Counted from the stretch's first letter, positions 26,574 through 40,117 are shown. The stretch is 64,000 bases of DNA from Eunapius fragilis (GCA_963681505.1 OY811984.1:4897878-4961877), one strand, 5' to 3'. Numbers and translations: made by a program. Notes: generated by a model from the sequence alone, not told the origin.

Positions 26574-29500
26574 TAACACTTATAAACACGAAACATTTTT
26601 CAGTATCAGTTTGGACGGGCCAAGTACTCTAACGTCTTGAACAAAATGCGTGCAGGGGTTGTAGATTGTTAGCTTTCTATTACTTATTATTGTTATTATT
26701 ATAAGGATGAAGTGTATGGTTATGTGCACAACTACCGCGGCAAAATTTGAAATTTCTCAATAGTCATTATATAGACTGCTCAGAACCATACACCGGGGGA
26801 AATTATTGTTATGTCATATAAGTAATGGTTTTGAGGTAAGTTCTTATCAGTGTATCTATAGCACAGCCAGACCGGGGGTTGCAGAGTTGTGGGATGATTA
26901 CTGGGCAAGGTTCCAAACTTTTGTGGGAGCAACGCGGACGCTCTTAGCCGCCTTCCAGTGGGGCCAGATATCAACTTCGATGGGGAGGAAGGTGATGCAG
27001 ACGTGGACACTGCACCATCAAGGCTGTCAGCCTTCAGCTAAATCCTACTGACCCAGGAACACTGGTTAAGGAGTCAACAAAGGGCCTGGTCATTGCCAAT
27101 GTTATGTGCTACACGCAAGAAGGATGGCTGCCTAAGGGACGTATCAAGCAGAAGTTTGCTAAACGATTCATTGAAGATTTTTATACGGATCAAGAGTGGT
27201 GATTTCCCCCCAAGTCTCCGGTCCCAATTACTGCAACTTCTTCATTTGGGACATTTTGGGATGCAGCGAATGAAGTCATTAGCGCACATTGCAGTCTATT
27301 GGCCAGGGATGGATACCGAGATAATGGACCTCTGCCATCAGTGTACTGCCTGTGCCAAACACCAGAAAAAGCCACCCAAGGCAGCAAGCCACCCATGGAT
27401 GCTTCCAGAGAAACCATGGAGTCGTGTACATGTTAACCATGCAATTAACTTTCTGGGAAGCAATTGGCTTATCCTCATCAATGCCTACTCCAAGTATCCT
27501 TCCATCCATCCCATCACTTCCACCTCCACTAAATCCACCACTCAGTTGTTAGAGCAAGACTTTGTACACTTCGGCTATCCACATAACATCGTGTCGGACA
27601 ATGCAACTTCATTCTCCTCAGAGCAGTTCCAGACCTGGTGTCGTGAGAGAGGCATCATTCACCTCCCTATCATCCCCCCACCAATGGTGCTGCTGAACGT
27701 CTGGTCCAGACCTTCAAACAAACTCTCACCAAATCATTGTTGCCACCACAAGCTGCGTTGCAGGAGTTCTTAACCCTTTGAACGCCTGATGTGTATCTTA
27801 TTGCACTGTAATGCATGGTATTGAACAAAGTGCCAATCAAATGGTAAGTAGCCACATCATGAATTATTAAATCCTGGTACCGGTGAGGTGGGACTCCACA
27901 ATATGCATGCAATCTGAACATTTAGAACTAACAAATCACACATGTACCCATGGTAACTGCTGACTTGCATATACAGCCATGCACTAAACCAACATATCAC
28001 CTCTCCTCCAATAAAAAATGTGCAAACCTACTGTGGACCTGGGAGTACAGTGCAAACCTACTGTGGACCTGGGAGTACAGTGTTAACAGTTTATGTTGTG
28101 CAGTAGTAATTTGCACAAAGTGATGCAAATTTGTAAGCACAGTCCCCGCACTGCTTCTTTATCACAACTCCCAAATCCTCCCTCTTGACGATGGAGTCCT
28201 GCATGGTGTACATGTTTAGCTCTGTCACACCATGTAGTCTTTTAACATGCTCTAATTCAGAAGAGTTGAAAGAGACATCCACAAGCCTTGAATAGCAAGA
28301 TGTGTATGACTTATAACAATGTCATAAGAACAGATCGTCATGCATATAATTATGCCCTTGGCCTTTAAAGGGTTAATGCAATATTGCCAGACACCTTGGG
28401 CAGAGGGCTATTCTCCAAGTGAATTGCTTAACGGTCATCAGATCAGGACTAGAATTGACATTCTCCTTCCTTCTCCAGCACACGCTGCTCAAGGCAAGCA
28501 GGCCAGGGAAGCCACAAAGTCTCAAACTTATGAGGTCCCTTCCAGTGAGAGTCACTCCCATATACTCTGTGGGCACGCCCTGCTATGCTCTCTATTGTGG
28601 CCCTAGACGGGTTCCTGCTGTGGTCACTAAGGTGTTTGACACCCGCAGTGTCAATGTTTGAGGGTATTTCCACGTGGTGGCACTTGGTGACGACATATAG
28701 AGCAGCTTCGTCCACGTTACGGGGCTCGAGAGGATGCAGACATGGAGAGGAAGTATAAGCTGCCCCAGTGGAACCACTTCCAGGATCATCAACCACAGAG
28801 GTGGCAACCTCCATGCACGACACCCAAGTACCTCTCATTTCTACAGAAGAAGCAAGGGTTACTGCTCAACCCATGCAAAGGTACCGCAATACTGGTGGAG
28901 AGTACACTCGAGATAACCTTAGAAGATCAACTAACCCTTTCCGTTAGAGGGGATATCGCCTCTCGGTGATCAATGGAGAACTTCAAGGCTGGCAGGGAGG
29001 TGTTCTGACCATGTAACCTGAAGCCATTCTGTCTTTAGTCTTGCACATGCAATTTGAAGTATTTAGCATATACACCACGTGTTAAGTCACTTCTTTTTCT
29101 CATGTATTAGCTTGCACTAGCTGTAGTTGTTCTGATTAATAGTTGTGCCTTTTGATTCCCTGTAATCATATTAATTTGAAATCCTGATTTCCGAGAAAAC
29201 ACAACAATAACCAAAGTCAATCGTGTAACTGGGTCATGTACCAATTCATACGTTCGTTGTAAGCAATTAAACGTCTTTTGAGTGCTGTACTCACCCACCT
29301 GTACATCACTCCTTACTGGCACTGCACCACCATCAACAGTGCATGTATTATAGGTTTGCTGCTTTTAAGCATATCATGATGTGGGCATACATGGACACTT
29401 CACTCATGCACTTTGCACCAGGATGATGCCATACATTCTGCATGTGCAGACTGATGCCCGAAAATACAGCATTCAGGGGTTGGTGTAATATGGACAAGCA

Positions 29501-30596
29501 CAAGGGACACATAAGTTGGTCCAGAATAGAGGAACTATTACAAGTGGCTAATATGTTGCCAAGCAGTCAACTGCTGTGTGGCATCCAATCAAAAGGGAAT
29601 TAGCTGTCTATCCATCACTTATGTGCACTAATTGAGCGAGAACCTATATAGTCTCTTCCCCAGACCCAATATCCGCAGCTGCGGATGGAATCATCACCGC
29701 CTGTACAAATTTCTGTCCAGCGATTATGAGTAATACGTTGGAAGGAAATAATCACGGAGGTATGAACTCATTACCAGACGCAAGAATTTCAATTAGCGAA
29801 TAAAGACAGAAGGGACCCTTTCTCAAAAGCTTAGCAGCACCCCCCCCCCCCCCCCCCCCCCATAACATCTTGGGAGGCGAAGAGGTGTTTAATGCTTCTG
29901 AAAACTCTCCACCAAGAAGCAGCCACTCACACTATATCGCTCATTCACCTTCGTTGCATGTGTCTCCTATTCAAACCTACGCAAAAAATACTCTTACCCT
30001 GATCAACGGTGAAAAAAAAGTGGCTACTTCTACGTGTGACTTTATAAGCGGAGCGTATATATAATCTGTTCACTAAGAAATAATAACTAATTAGCTATTT
30101 TAATAACGTGATAAATCTCAAGTCAGATAAGTTTAACGGTAAAATGTATTACAATTCTTAGCCGAGCGATGTCTGGCAATATACCTGCTTAATAACAAGA
30201 ACCCTATGCCGTTAGCATGATTTGTGATGTCACATTTCATAAACACTCCACCCAAAATTAGCTACGTATACCCTCCTGCTGCGCGACGTGACGTCATGCA
30301 TTCATGGACGGCCCCAGTTGAACTCGCATCGTGTTACCAGTTATATATTATCTCTGGTGTTCCACGCCACCATATCATATTGCTTTATGTCTGTGTGTGT
30401 TAGACGTTCAATCGCACTGTATAATCTATATAGCAGCAAGACTAATTTGACAAACTCAACACAATTTCACATGCAACGACGTTCAAAGAAGGGCGAAAGA
30501 GGGTAGCAGCTGGTGAGATCTTCTACCAGTATCCGCAATCCTGGCTCAGTTTGACGTGCTGAAAGGCATTACTAACAATCATTGCTGACACTTCAG
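26574..30596 (+). mobile_element. Ty3/gypsy-type LTR retroelement fossil, duplication copy 2
   Basis: A direct repeat of 23159-26573, joined head to tail without spacer. The same parts are present: linker, integrase (about 27240-27740), integrase C-terminal region (about 28375-28970) and a possible LTR at about 29001-30595. It differs from copy 1 by scattered substitutions, a longer poly-C tract and a 599-bp insertion at 27774-28372. Broken, with several breaks. Confidence 0.75.
27774..28372. mobile_element. Non-autonomous piggyBac-like element with TTAA target duplication
   Basis: A 599-bp insertion flanked by TTAA at 27770-27773 and 28373-28376. The ends are CCCTTTGAACGCC and the imperfect inverse GGCCTTTAAAGGG, the CCC...GGG terminus type of piggyBac elements. 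Copy 1 of the duplicated segment preserves the empty site with a single TTAA at 24370-24373. Inside is a 30-bp tandem duplication (about 28021-28080) and no transposase. Confidence 0.85.
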
Positions 30597-30882
30597 CCAA
30601 CACTCACCGCACTGCATGAGAAGTCAATTGCAACATCTTGGAGAAAGTATGGTGCATGTAATACGTGGCAAAGCTTCCAAGGTAGGCAAAGACATGTCTA
30701 TTTGGGGTGTTGTGATTTTTTATCACAAAATAATTCGGATCTGTTTATGTGAAAGTTTCGAATCTTGTCATATACTGAAAGTCATGCACCACTAAGTTAC
30801 AAATCAATACAAACCATTGGAAAGGCACATAAAAGTAATCAACATTCAGTAAATTATTTTGAACATCGATCTTGTGTTGGAG

Positions 30883-33800
30883 TTATATACTTTTATGTAG
30901 TTCAACTTGGGCTGACGAAGAGGAAGTGTCTCTTTTGCTTGGGAGGCATTTCCGTACTACTTTGTCGATGTTAACAACATACAAAAGTTGCACTCCTGGA
31001 AATGCTCCCAGAAATATAACCATAGTAATCCATGTTTCAGGGGCTGTCAGAGATTGAATTGCTTCTTTGGTAGCATCACATTTTGGGCTTCTGCCTGTTG
31101 CTTCACATGTGAAATATTCCACAAAGGAGAAATTGAGAGTATCAGCATTTTTTGCAAGCAATGTAGCCATTGTCACACTTATTGTCAAAAGAAGTATATA
31201 ATAGCACAGGAGAATGAGAACCCTTATTTCCGTTGTAGGTATGGATTTAGCAATATTAACATTTATCCGCTTCATGATATTGTGCTGGAATGTAGGGGGA
31301 AATACTGAGCAACATCTTATATAATTGGATGATTGATTACCTTGATAGCAATAGAGAAAGCAATGATCAGCATGGGCACACCGATAGCACTGATTACAAT
31401 CGACATAAATGCAAATGAGTAGTATGCGGCAACTGAGTTCTTGATAAAGCACACAACAACTGGATAAATTGGAACCAAATATCCTCCAGTTGCAAATCCC
31501 GTGGTTACAGGAATGCAAGGCAGCAACACTGCTAAGATTATGACTACCAAATGAACCAGTCTGCTCTTTTCAAAATGTCTAAGATGGAAAGGAAACTGTG
31601 TTTTCAGGAAAATCACACCTACGTGACATAACCACAAAATACCGATCTGAAGGATTGAGTAGTAGAAGACACACCCTGCATGTGAACATTTCATACTCAC
31701 AATTAAAAAATCTTCACTGAAAATATACCCAACAGTAACTTGAGAATGCTGGACCGACGACATATGAAGAAATTGCCCATACATTGGCGGTCCATTTTAC
31801 ATTCTAATAGAAATCTAAATACTAAAATTTGAAATTTTGTATTGTAATTTTAACAGTGCTATATTATTAAAAAAATCAATGACGACAAAAGTTTAATTCT
31901 GTAGTGAAAAGACACCTCTACGCACACTCGGCGTTTGTACGCTCTTAGCTGAAGATGTGAACCTTATAGTAATATGTGTTACGAAGGGAGTGGCATAATA
32001 AAACTGTTATTTTATATTCATGCATGTACACTTGTGACAGAAGTTGTGTTCTCAGTCTATATAAACGCGCGGTTTCGAAGCACTGAACAAACTAGAAACT
32101 GTCCAATTCTTTTGTATGGCGACGATGAGAAAATTTAAGTGATCCGATTTTCACAATTGCATGTTCCTCTAGATGCCAGTCAGATATTAGCAACTTCATT
32201 ATCAATTCCCGACTATAATGGAACTTGTTACCACAGGCTCTAATAAACGAGACACAATTTTGATGGAAACTATCCCATTTCCATCAAAATTGCGTCTCAT
32301 TTATCAGAACCTGTGGTAGCAAGTTCCAAAAGTGTCGGGATTGATAACAAAGTCGTTTATGTGACTGGTATCTATATTATATTTACTTATTATTATTATT
32401 TTATTTTTACCTGTTAGAGAACAGTATATTGTTGGTTTCTTCAAAGCTTCTGTGAAATAAGGACTGCTACAAAATGATGTTTTACGATCCACAAATGATG
32501 AAATTAAAATAATCAAGCCTATGTTAAGTTGAAAAGATGAACAGTTAAGTATTAATCCATGTCATATAATGTGCTTACCCAGTACCACACTTGGCATTGC
32601 CATGTATGGAATGATAATAGAAGGGAATACAAACCTGTAGTAAGGCAAGGTCTCATTTGTTATATTATACAGTTCATGCGAAAATTGACCCTGATTTATA
32701 TAATGGCACACTTTCCACAAAAATGATACTTGGGCTTATTACAGTCATTTATATAATAAAAAGCAATCGCTATGTATATTTTCCTATATCGACTTCTTAT
32801 TATTTAGAGCTTGACCCCCAGACCAGTTTGGTATGTAAGAAGGATTTAGATGCCCAACATAAATTTTTTGTTCCTTTGTCTTTTGCATAGAGATTGGGTA
32901 TCAAAAGGACCTATCTCAACTGATTTCTAGAAGGACTTGCATAGCCCTCCTATATCTATGTGCCATTCTACAGGTAAATGTAATCATAGGTCTCATTCAT
33001 ACAAAACCATTTTCCCATGGTGATGCATTAATAAATCCGTGGTATCATTTTCTTGGAGGCATAATATTATTATTATTGTTATTATACCCCAGAGGGACAA
33101 TCATTTTAACTCATGTGTGGTTAGATGCACCCTACAACTTACATTGTCTTTCGCCGTACATAGGACGATATCACCAACACAACCGAAAACACAATTCCTG
33201 CAATTGATGCCACCACTTGTATCCAAAACTGAGCGGCTGAAAGATCATTTGAATACAACTTCAGTTTGTCACACAATGGTCTACATGTTCCATTGATCAA
33301 GATGAAGCCGTCACTGCAGTTCACCAGCACTGAGGCAGAGGTTAGGTTTGTCATTGAAGTATTAGGTGTAATCAATGGTGGGCCTATTTCTGACAAGAAC
33401 AGGTACAGATGAAGAAATAAGTTAATGCAATGAACGACAAACCTTTTCCAGCTATGGAAGGAAGGCTTCCACAGTTGGGAATTTGGTCTTTTAAAGTAGG
33501 AATTCCCAAAGCCATTTGCCACTGATCTTTGCATACATCAGTACTAATTTGAATACATTGCTCTCTGCTGACTGCTGTTGCATTGGTACCGCACAGAGGA
33601 AACAGGTACAGACACATGAATGGTACCAATTGGGATATGCACGTTTGGGATGCTCCAAATCCTGAAAGGCCAGTCTTTATTATCCTAGCAGTTGTTTCCT
33701 TGGCCTCTTGGTCCGCACTTGATTTGATGGTAATATAACTATCGTTACATGACAGACAATTGTTGTGTTGATTTAGCTCTTGAAGGCATATGGAGTCTGC

Positions 33801-36800
33801 ATATGTTGTGCATCCAATCGGTGATGGCTTGACAGTATTAAAAATAAAAGTTTTTTTTAATACCACATGTATAGGCAATATTTATTGTGTTCAAAAGATA
33901 TTATATACCTGTCATGCCTTTGCCACTTCGTCAGGGACAAGTAGGGTCCCTGGTCCGTGTACTTTTCCACAATTTAATTTCTCGTATTTCTATTTATACA
34001 AGGAGGGCTGCTCAATTGGCAATGATCAGAGTAGATTGTGTGAGAAGCTGTACTAGTAATGTGCAGTAGGATGTACTTTAGCCAACCCCCATGAAAAGAT
34101 AATTATTGGTGTGAGTAAATGGTGCAATCTAGGCTTCCAATAAGGCATTTGTGGCACTAGCAAGGGCCTGGATCTTTTGATATTGGGCACAAAATATGGT
34201 TTTTGGTGCATGGTCTCTTTCCATGACTCAATTCAGTGGATAAACAAAAATTTATTTGGCAGTCTATCACCAGGCATGTGCCACAAGCGCCCAAGCCATT
34301 ACAGACAGCTTTATTGTAAGAGATAACAATATGTGGCTAGTGGGGTAACAGTTGGAATATTAGCCAATATTTGAACCCATAGCCTGATGAAGGGAGTCCA
34401 TATGGAAACATTCCTTGCAGTTTAGATGGCAAGTAGTTTTTGTCCCTGTCTCTGCTCCATAAAATAGTGCTAGCAGGACTACAGCTTGGTAAACAGCTAT
34501 CTTTGTGTGTTGAGAAAGATTTGAGTTGTTCAATGCTGGAAAGAATTTAAGTTACTGAAAATGCTTTTGATATGCATGTGGTCATCTCCTTGTCCAGTGG
34601 ACAGGACACTACAGAGGTGTGGAAAGTGAGAAACTACTTCAAGCTGGTTGATGGTAATGGATGGTAAGAAACACTTTTTGGTCATTACATTGAACTTGAG
34701 TTGGTGGTACTGACAATTAGCCCCTAGCTCTCTGCTGTCTTAGTTGATACAGTCTTGCAACAGTGTGGGAAGTTTTCATGTAGTTCCTGGTTGAGTGTCA
34801 CTAGAATAAGCCACCTTTTAGGAGCAATGGTCAAAGGATGTTTTCTGTTCACGGCATTACAATCCTTCTTGGTGTCAAAGAAGCAGATGTGTACAGGGGA
34901 ACTGCTGCTTGCTAACTTTCACCTGTATTTGCCTTCTGACAAAAACCATGTCATTATATGTACATCCATGCTACATCATCTTACAACACCATGAATACTG
35001 TTGTTCTCAAATAGTTTTAGCTTTAAATATCAGCTGTTTTATTTATTTGTAAATGTATGCTTGTGATGACTAATAAGACAGAGATTAAATAACATATAAA
35101 ACAGTGGCACTCCAGCAGGTAAACTCCTGTGTCACAAACCTTTGTTTTTGTGAAATCATAATGCAAACCATGTTAAACATGGGATGTGACCATATTCGAG
35201 TCATGTATACATAGTGGATGCCATATGACACGAGCATATGGTGGAGGTCATGGGAGATGAGAGTTTAAAGAGACCATGGAAACATACATAAAATACATAT
35301 GTATACGCACAAGCAATAAAATGCCTAATCCACGTACTCTAGCATCATGAACAGGGATTGTAAATTGGTACCTTTCTATTGCTGTGTAATGGATGTCATT
35401 ATGAAGTACAATATCCTAAGGATGAGTTGCACATGTTGCATGAATTAAAGTTCTTCTGTCGACTGCTACCAGTGTCATGTATCTGTAGCTCTTGCAATGC
35501 TGTCATTTGCAAAGGCAAAATCCTATTGGAAGCCCAGACATATTTCCCTTGCACCATGCTAATGATGTGTAGCAGGATGTTCTGTTTTTAACAGATATGA
35601 CCTCCATCAATTAAAAATGAGTGTTCTCTCTGCTCTCTCTGTCTCTGTATGTCTAACTCTCTCTGTCTCTGTCATCTCTCATGCTCTTTCTCGTTCCCTC
35701 TCCCTCCCCCCTTCTCTCTCCCTCTCTCCCACTCTCTCAAAGGGTACAGGATTATGCAGAGTATCTTGCAATTATTGCCATGGTAAATAATAAGAACAAC
35801 ACATGCATGTTAAAAACAGAACATCCTACTACACTTCATTAGTGCATGGTGCAAAGGGAGATATGTCTGGGCTTCCAATAGAATTTTGCCTTTGCAAATG
35901 ACAAAATCGCAAGAGCTATAGATACAGGACACGGGTAGCAATCAGCTACCAAGAACTATCTGCATGGCAACATGTGCGCTCTAGGATATATATTGTGCTT
36001 CATAATAACACCAGCTGTATAGCAATAGAAAGCTAATGATCTTCACCTGAAGGCATTTTGTTCAAGACGCTAGAGTGCACCTTTTTGTTTGTGTGGATAC
36101 ATATCTTGTATGGCCTCGATACACACTCATCACGTAACTATATACTCATGCAGTATGGCAACCACTCTATCTATATGCTCATATCCCATGTTTACATGGC
36201 ACTGCGAAATTGCCCTACTTGTATAAATAGAAATACGAGAAATTAAATTGTGGAAAAGTACACGGGTCGAGAAACAATTAATAAGGGTGGACCTAACTAA
36301 GTGGGGTGCGTGTGCAACTTTTACAATGTTTAAGTTCGCAATGCATTGCATAATTGCGTAGTAACATGAATAATAGCGTCACAACGATTAAAACCGATAC
36401 TAAATATAAAATTAGTAAAGCCACTTATCTATAACTATTAATAAATCGAAAGTACTATTTGTGCTGATCGATGGTTTTCAGTCAGTTGAAACAGATACTA
36501 CCCGACGGACTCGTACTCTCTTAAGCGGACCTTGTGGGGAGAGGGTCGTGATCCAGCACACCGCGAATTATAGTGGCCCTGGCGGTCGCCAGCATAGATT
36601 CTAGACCTTACGGGTCTTTAATCTATGTCACCAGCAAGCGCAGTACAATTATGGGTTTCGTACAAATAAATATATATTATAGGGTGATTTAGCGGTTTAA
36701 ACAAATAATAATTTAAAATCCGAGTTCAGACAAAGCAGTTTGCGTTGCCGAACATGACTCGACCGAACGACCAAACAAAATATACCAAAAATTTAAGTGG

Positions 36801-37733
36801 TTTGCGTGCCGGACATGACCGACCGAAAGACCAAGCAAATACCAAAACGCGGTTTGCGTTGCCACACATGACTCGCCCTCTATACGTGGTTTTTATAAAT
36901 TTTATTTATTTATTTATCTTATTAGCATTTCGTGAGCGTAAACATATGCGCGTATTTTCTCTGACTGTAGGTATGCACCGAGAAGACCGTACAGTTGAAC
37001 AATCTCATGTCCGGCAACGCAAACCGCTTTTTGGTATCGGTGAGACCGTACAGTTGTTGTTTAACCGTACGGTCTTCTCGGTGCATGCCTACAGTCATAG
37101 AAAATACGTGCATATGTTTACGCTCACGAAATATTTTTATTTTATTTTATAAAAACTAGTAAATTCAATGTCCGGCAACGCAAACAGCGTTTTCGTATTT
37201 GTTTGGTCGTTCGGTCGAGTCATGTCCGGCAACGCAAACCGCTTTTTGCATGGTATTTGTTTGAAACAGAAACCCTGGTTTTGTGATTTGTTTAAACCGC
37301 TAAACCGCGCCCAGCGTTATTTGTACGAAACCCATAATTGTATTATGTTCGCCGGGCCACCGTATGACCCGGCGATATGCCATGAAACTGATGAACCCTC
37401 AAACCCACTAACATGCATTAAGAAGCATGCAATGGGCTGCAGTATACATGGCGATAAAGTGGGTTACGCCAAATATAAAGTCATGAGCCGCCAACGTTTC
37501 GTGAGGAAAAGTACAAAAAAAGTAATCATATATGCATGAAATAGCTAATATGCATGCATAAAAATGATGCGCTTTACGGTACTTACCTCATTCGATTTCG
37601 AGGGAAGATTGCCGCCGTACACGTACAGTGCCGTTGGTATACATAGCAGTGCCCAGACGATAGCTGCTAAACAGCACTTAACTGCAACTTCGGTGTATTT
37701 TACGCGGCCCGTTATCCGCGCACCTGAAATCAT
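30883..37733 (-). CDS. Frizzled-like (class F-like) seven-transmembrane receptor A
   Basis: Exons on the minus strand: 37733-37587, 33827-33443, 33389-33143, 32634-32579, 32518-32411, 31675-31341 and 31284-30883; phases all agree and give about 559 residues. Exon 1 encodes a signal-peptide-like helix (IVWALLCIPTALYVYG). Exon 2 is a Frizzled-type cysteine-rich domain with exactly ten cysteines. Exon 3 is a stalk with a further Cys cluster plus TM1; exons 4-5 give TM2 and the first outer loop; exon 6 TM3-TM5; exon 7 TM6-TM7 and a short Ser-rich tail. The KTxxxW motif that Frizzled uses to bind Dishevelled is absent, so Wnt signalling cannot be assumed. Exon 1 is 3.8 kb from exon 2 and joined by phase and by paralogy with B; it is the least certain part. 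Intron 1 is full of mobile elements. Confidence 0.78.
32198..32348. mobile_element. Small foldback element in receptor A intron 5
   Basis: Two arms of about 70 bp, from TTATCAATTCCCGAC and GGAACTTGTTACCACAGG to the inverse CCTGTGGTAGCAAGTTCC and GTCGGGATTGATAAC, with only a few bases between them. Arm identity is about 85-90%. Confidence 0.8.
33940..36285. mobile_element. Nested inverted-repeat region in receptor A intron 1
   Basis: Outer arms at about 33950-34010 and 36215-36275 share GTGTACTTTTCCACAATTTA and CTCGTATTTCTATTTATACA in opposite orientation. An inner pair at about 35325-35600 and 35805-36085 shares CCTTTGCAAATGACA-type sequence in opposite orientation around a CT-rich centre (35625-35740). 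A LINE fragment lies between the left arms. The likely history is successive insertions. Confidence 0.65.
34150..34960 (-). mobile_element. Degenerate LINE reverse-transcriptase fragment
   Basis: Minus-strand translation gives DTKKDCNAVNRK, which resembles the RT motif DLTKAFDTVNR (about 34850-34882), and AVYQAVVLLALFYGAETGT, which resembles the C-terminal KVYQAVVLPALLYGAETWT motif of LINE polymerases (about 34445-34500). The frame changes between the two and there are stops, so this is an old, 5'-truncated, non-functional copy. Confidence 0.6.
36643..37343. mobile_element. Large foldback element with tandem subrepeats in its arms
   Basis: About 700 bp that folds almost completely on itself. 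The outer ends GTACAATTATGGGTTTCGTA and the inverse at 37319-37343 pair, followed by TTAGCGGTTTAAACAAAT and its inverse. Each arm repeats a block with GCGGTTTGCGTTGCCGGACA and TGACTCGACCGAACGACCAA. Inner arms share TTTCGTGAGCGTAAACATAT. It lies in intron 1 of receptor A. Confidence 0.85.
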
Positions 37734-40117
37734 TTTAAAAATAAGGATCACAAAGTTTTCTCGGGAAGTGTCCCATATATATATTTTAATAATTTAAAAC
37801 TTTTTATAAAATAATAATACACATACATATCATGTACACAATACATGTATAGCAATGCATTGCCCACGTGATCCGTTTCTAATCCCGGGTATGTAGTCTA
37901 TAAAGTTTCACATTTGAATCGCTATAACTTCCGAACGGTAAGCGCTTCTTATTTTCAACACTCCATACTACATGTACATCATTTCTCTTTGGTGCAATAG
38001 ATTCTGGGATCTTGCAGTTGCTTCATGCCAGTGTTACAACGTCTGATACCCCTTAGGGTTCAAACCCGCCATATCTTTCGGCAGGAGAATGCAACTTGAT
38101 TTACTTCAAATTTGGTTTGTATTTGTAGAGGGATCATGTACCTATTGATTTGTCCTGTTCATTTATTTTGATAACTGAAAATGTACTTTGTAGGCACCAA
38201 CAGTGATGTGTAAAGACTGAATTGCAGGAAACAAGATGAGGTGTTCATGTCACTGCATATCATGATGATAAACATGTTTTTTTAAACAGGCCTTCAAAGA
38301 GATTTAAGTTATCTGCTATATTTCTATGACTGGTATTGGAGCGCGCGCACACACACACACACACACACATACACGCACACACCACTCACACATACAAAAA
38401 CACACAAAGACACACACACAAAAGTTGCCATGGTAACAATCAGTTGCTGTGATGAAGTCATACATTTCAATAGTCATTACTACCACGAGGAACCATCATT
38501 TGTAATCCTTATCTCACGTGTAGTCAAAGGGCTCCTCTATTGGTAGTGCTAACCACCATCAGGTCATGCGGTTTAGAATCTTGTTCTGCATGGGTTTGTC
38601 TTGCTCTTCATATATATGTTTTGGTTCATCCACATGTAACTGTGATCAATTCAATAGTGTTGAGAATGACATCGCTACAGACAAGCAAACAGATCCATGG
38701 ACAAACTTTGAAACAAATTGAATTCGATCGAGCTTTTAGCACCAAAGATTACCAAATCCTATTCAAATGTAGCAAAGCAGAATAATGGAAACTAGATTTA
38801 ATTTACTTCCTTCTGGTCATCTCAGACAACACACCACTTGATCAGGCTACCTGAAGATGATGCTTTTAATGTTCGGCTAATAAGTTTAAGTCTATGTTGA
38901 AGTGATAACACTTCGCTTGTCATATCACCATGAAGCGTTTACTGCTCATTGTATAAAGCAGATTAGCACATTGCCAAGCTACAAGCACGGAGATCGTCGG
39001 AGATGTTACTCATGTGCCACCAGAAGTGTTCATATTTATGTGATCTCTGTAGCATCATGTCATCAAATACTGGGAAAAAAAGTCATAGGTAAGCCATGCT
39101 TCAACGATCACATTAAATCAGAATTGATTAGATTTTGATTGAAGGACAATGATTACATGTACTGATCATGTAGGCTAAATGTTAAAACTGAATAAATGGG
39201 TGTATCAGCAACATATGCATTCTAGAATAGAACTCTTCCTGGTACATTTCATTCCACAAGCCCACTACTGCACTCAAGGTGGTGGCAGGAATGCAATTTC
39301 TATGTGTTTGAGTGAAACATACCTCAGCGGTCATGTGCACACTTACCCTAGAAGGTGCTATGGAATGCTATACCACCCACACGTTAGTTGATTACCCTTC
39401 TTCACGAGAAAGTCTGGAAAGCGGCAGCCCATGGCCAAAAACAGCTCCTATCCATGCAGTGATGGATGTGAATGGCATTCAAACATTGCGTGAACAAAAC
39501 GAAGTGCTCTATGAATGTTGGCTAAAAAAGATCTATCGGGCTGTGTAGGCATATACATGTAGTATAACGTCGATTGGTAAGATAGGCTTAAACCTTCATC
39601 CCATTACAAATGTAAAGGAATAACTGATCAGTACACATGTAATATGTTTTGAAATGAAGCAAGAACGGAAGTAATTTTAAACAATGAATTAAGGCAAAAA
39701 ATGGGGGATGCTATATTTAGTCACAATAAAACTTGAGAGTTCAGACATGACTTGAAAAAAATTCTCTTCTATGAGTTAAATTTAATTTTGCATCATTCTT
39801 TTTTGATTGTAATATTCGAATTAAGATGACCAAACTATCTTCGGTCACTATTATATAGTTGCATTGGTGGAGTAGTGCATTGACATCCTGGAATCAACTT
39901 ATTCATTGGAAAGACACGTCGCCTGAGACCAATTGCATAAGTCAAACCTACATAGTTTGACACATCATGTAACTAACACACAGCCAACTGCGCGTAAATT
40001 GGTAATAGGAATGAAAAATGGCACCTTAACACTAGGAATGCTCTGGAACAGTTCAGCGTATAATATCATTACATTAGTAAGGTACTATGAAAATTTCTTT
40101 TCTTCCTGCAATACTTA
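37734..40117. other. Spacer between receptors A and B
   Basis: 2.4 kb. It holds a half copy of the element at 41690-42805 (about 37905-38145), a CA tract (38345-38420) and, from about 39650, the 3' flank shared with receptor C (partner at about 53130). Short open stretches at 38902-39138 and 39312-39548 (+) could not be tied to a family. Confidence 0.5.

Noticed and set aside
28091-28282. Minus-strand 63-codon frame inside the TTAA element
   Set aside because: No transposase motif; most likely chance in a non-autonomous element.
36745-37152. + strand frame MPNMTRPNDQ...
   Set aside because: Its minus-strand mirror encodes nearly the same peptide because the region is a foldback element.
38902-39548. 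+ strand open frames with DRRRCYSCATRS and EVLYECWLKK
   Set aside because: Slightly reminiscent of a transposase zinc-binding tail, but too short and without supporting motifs or splice sites.
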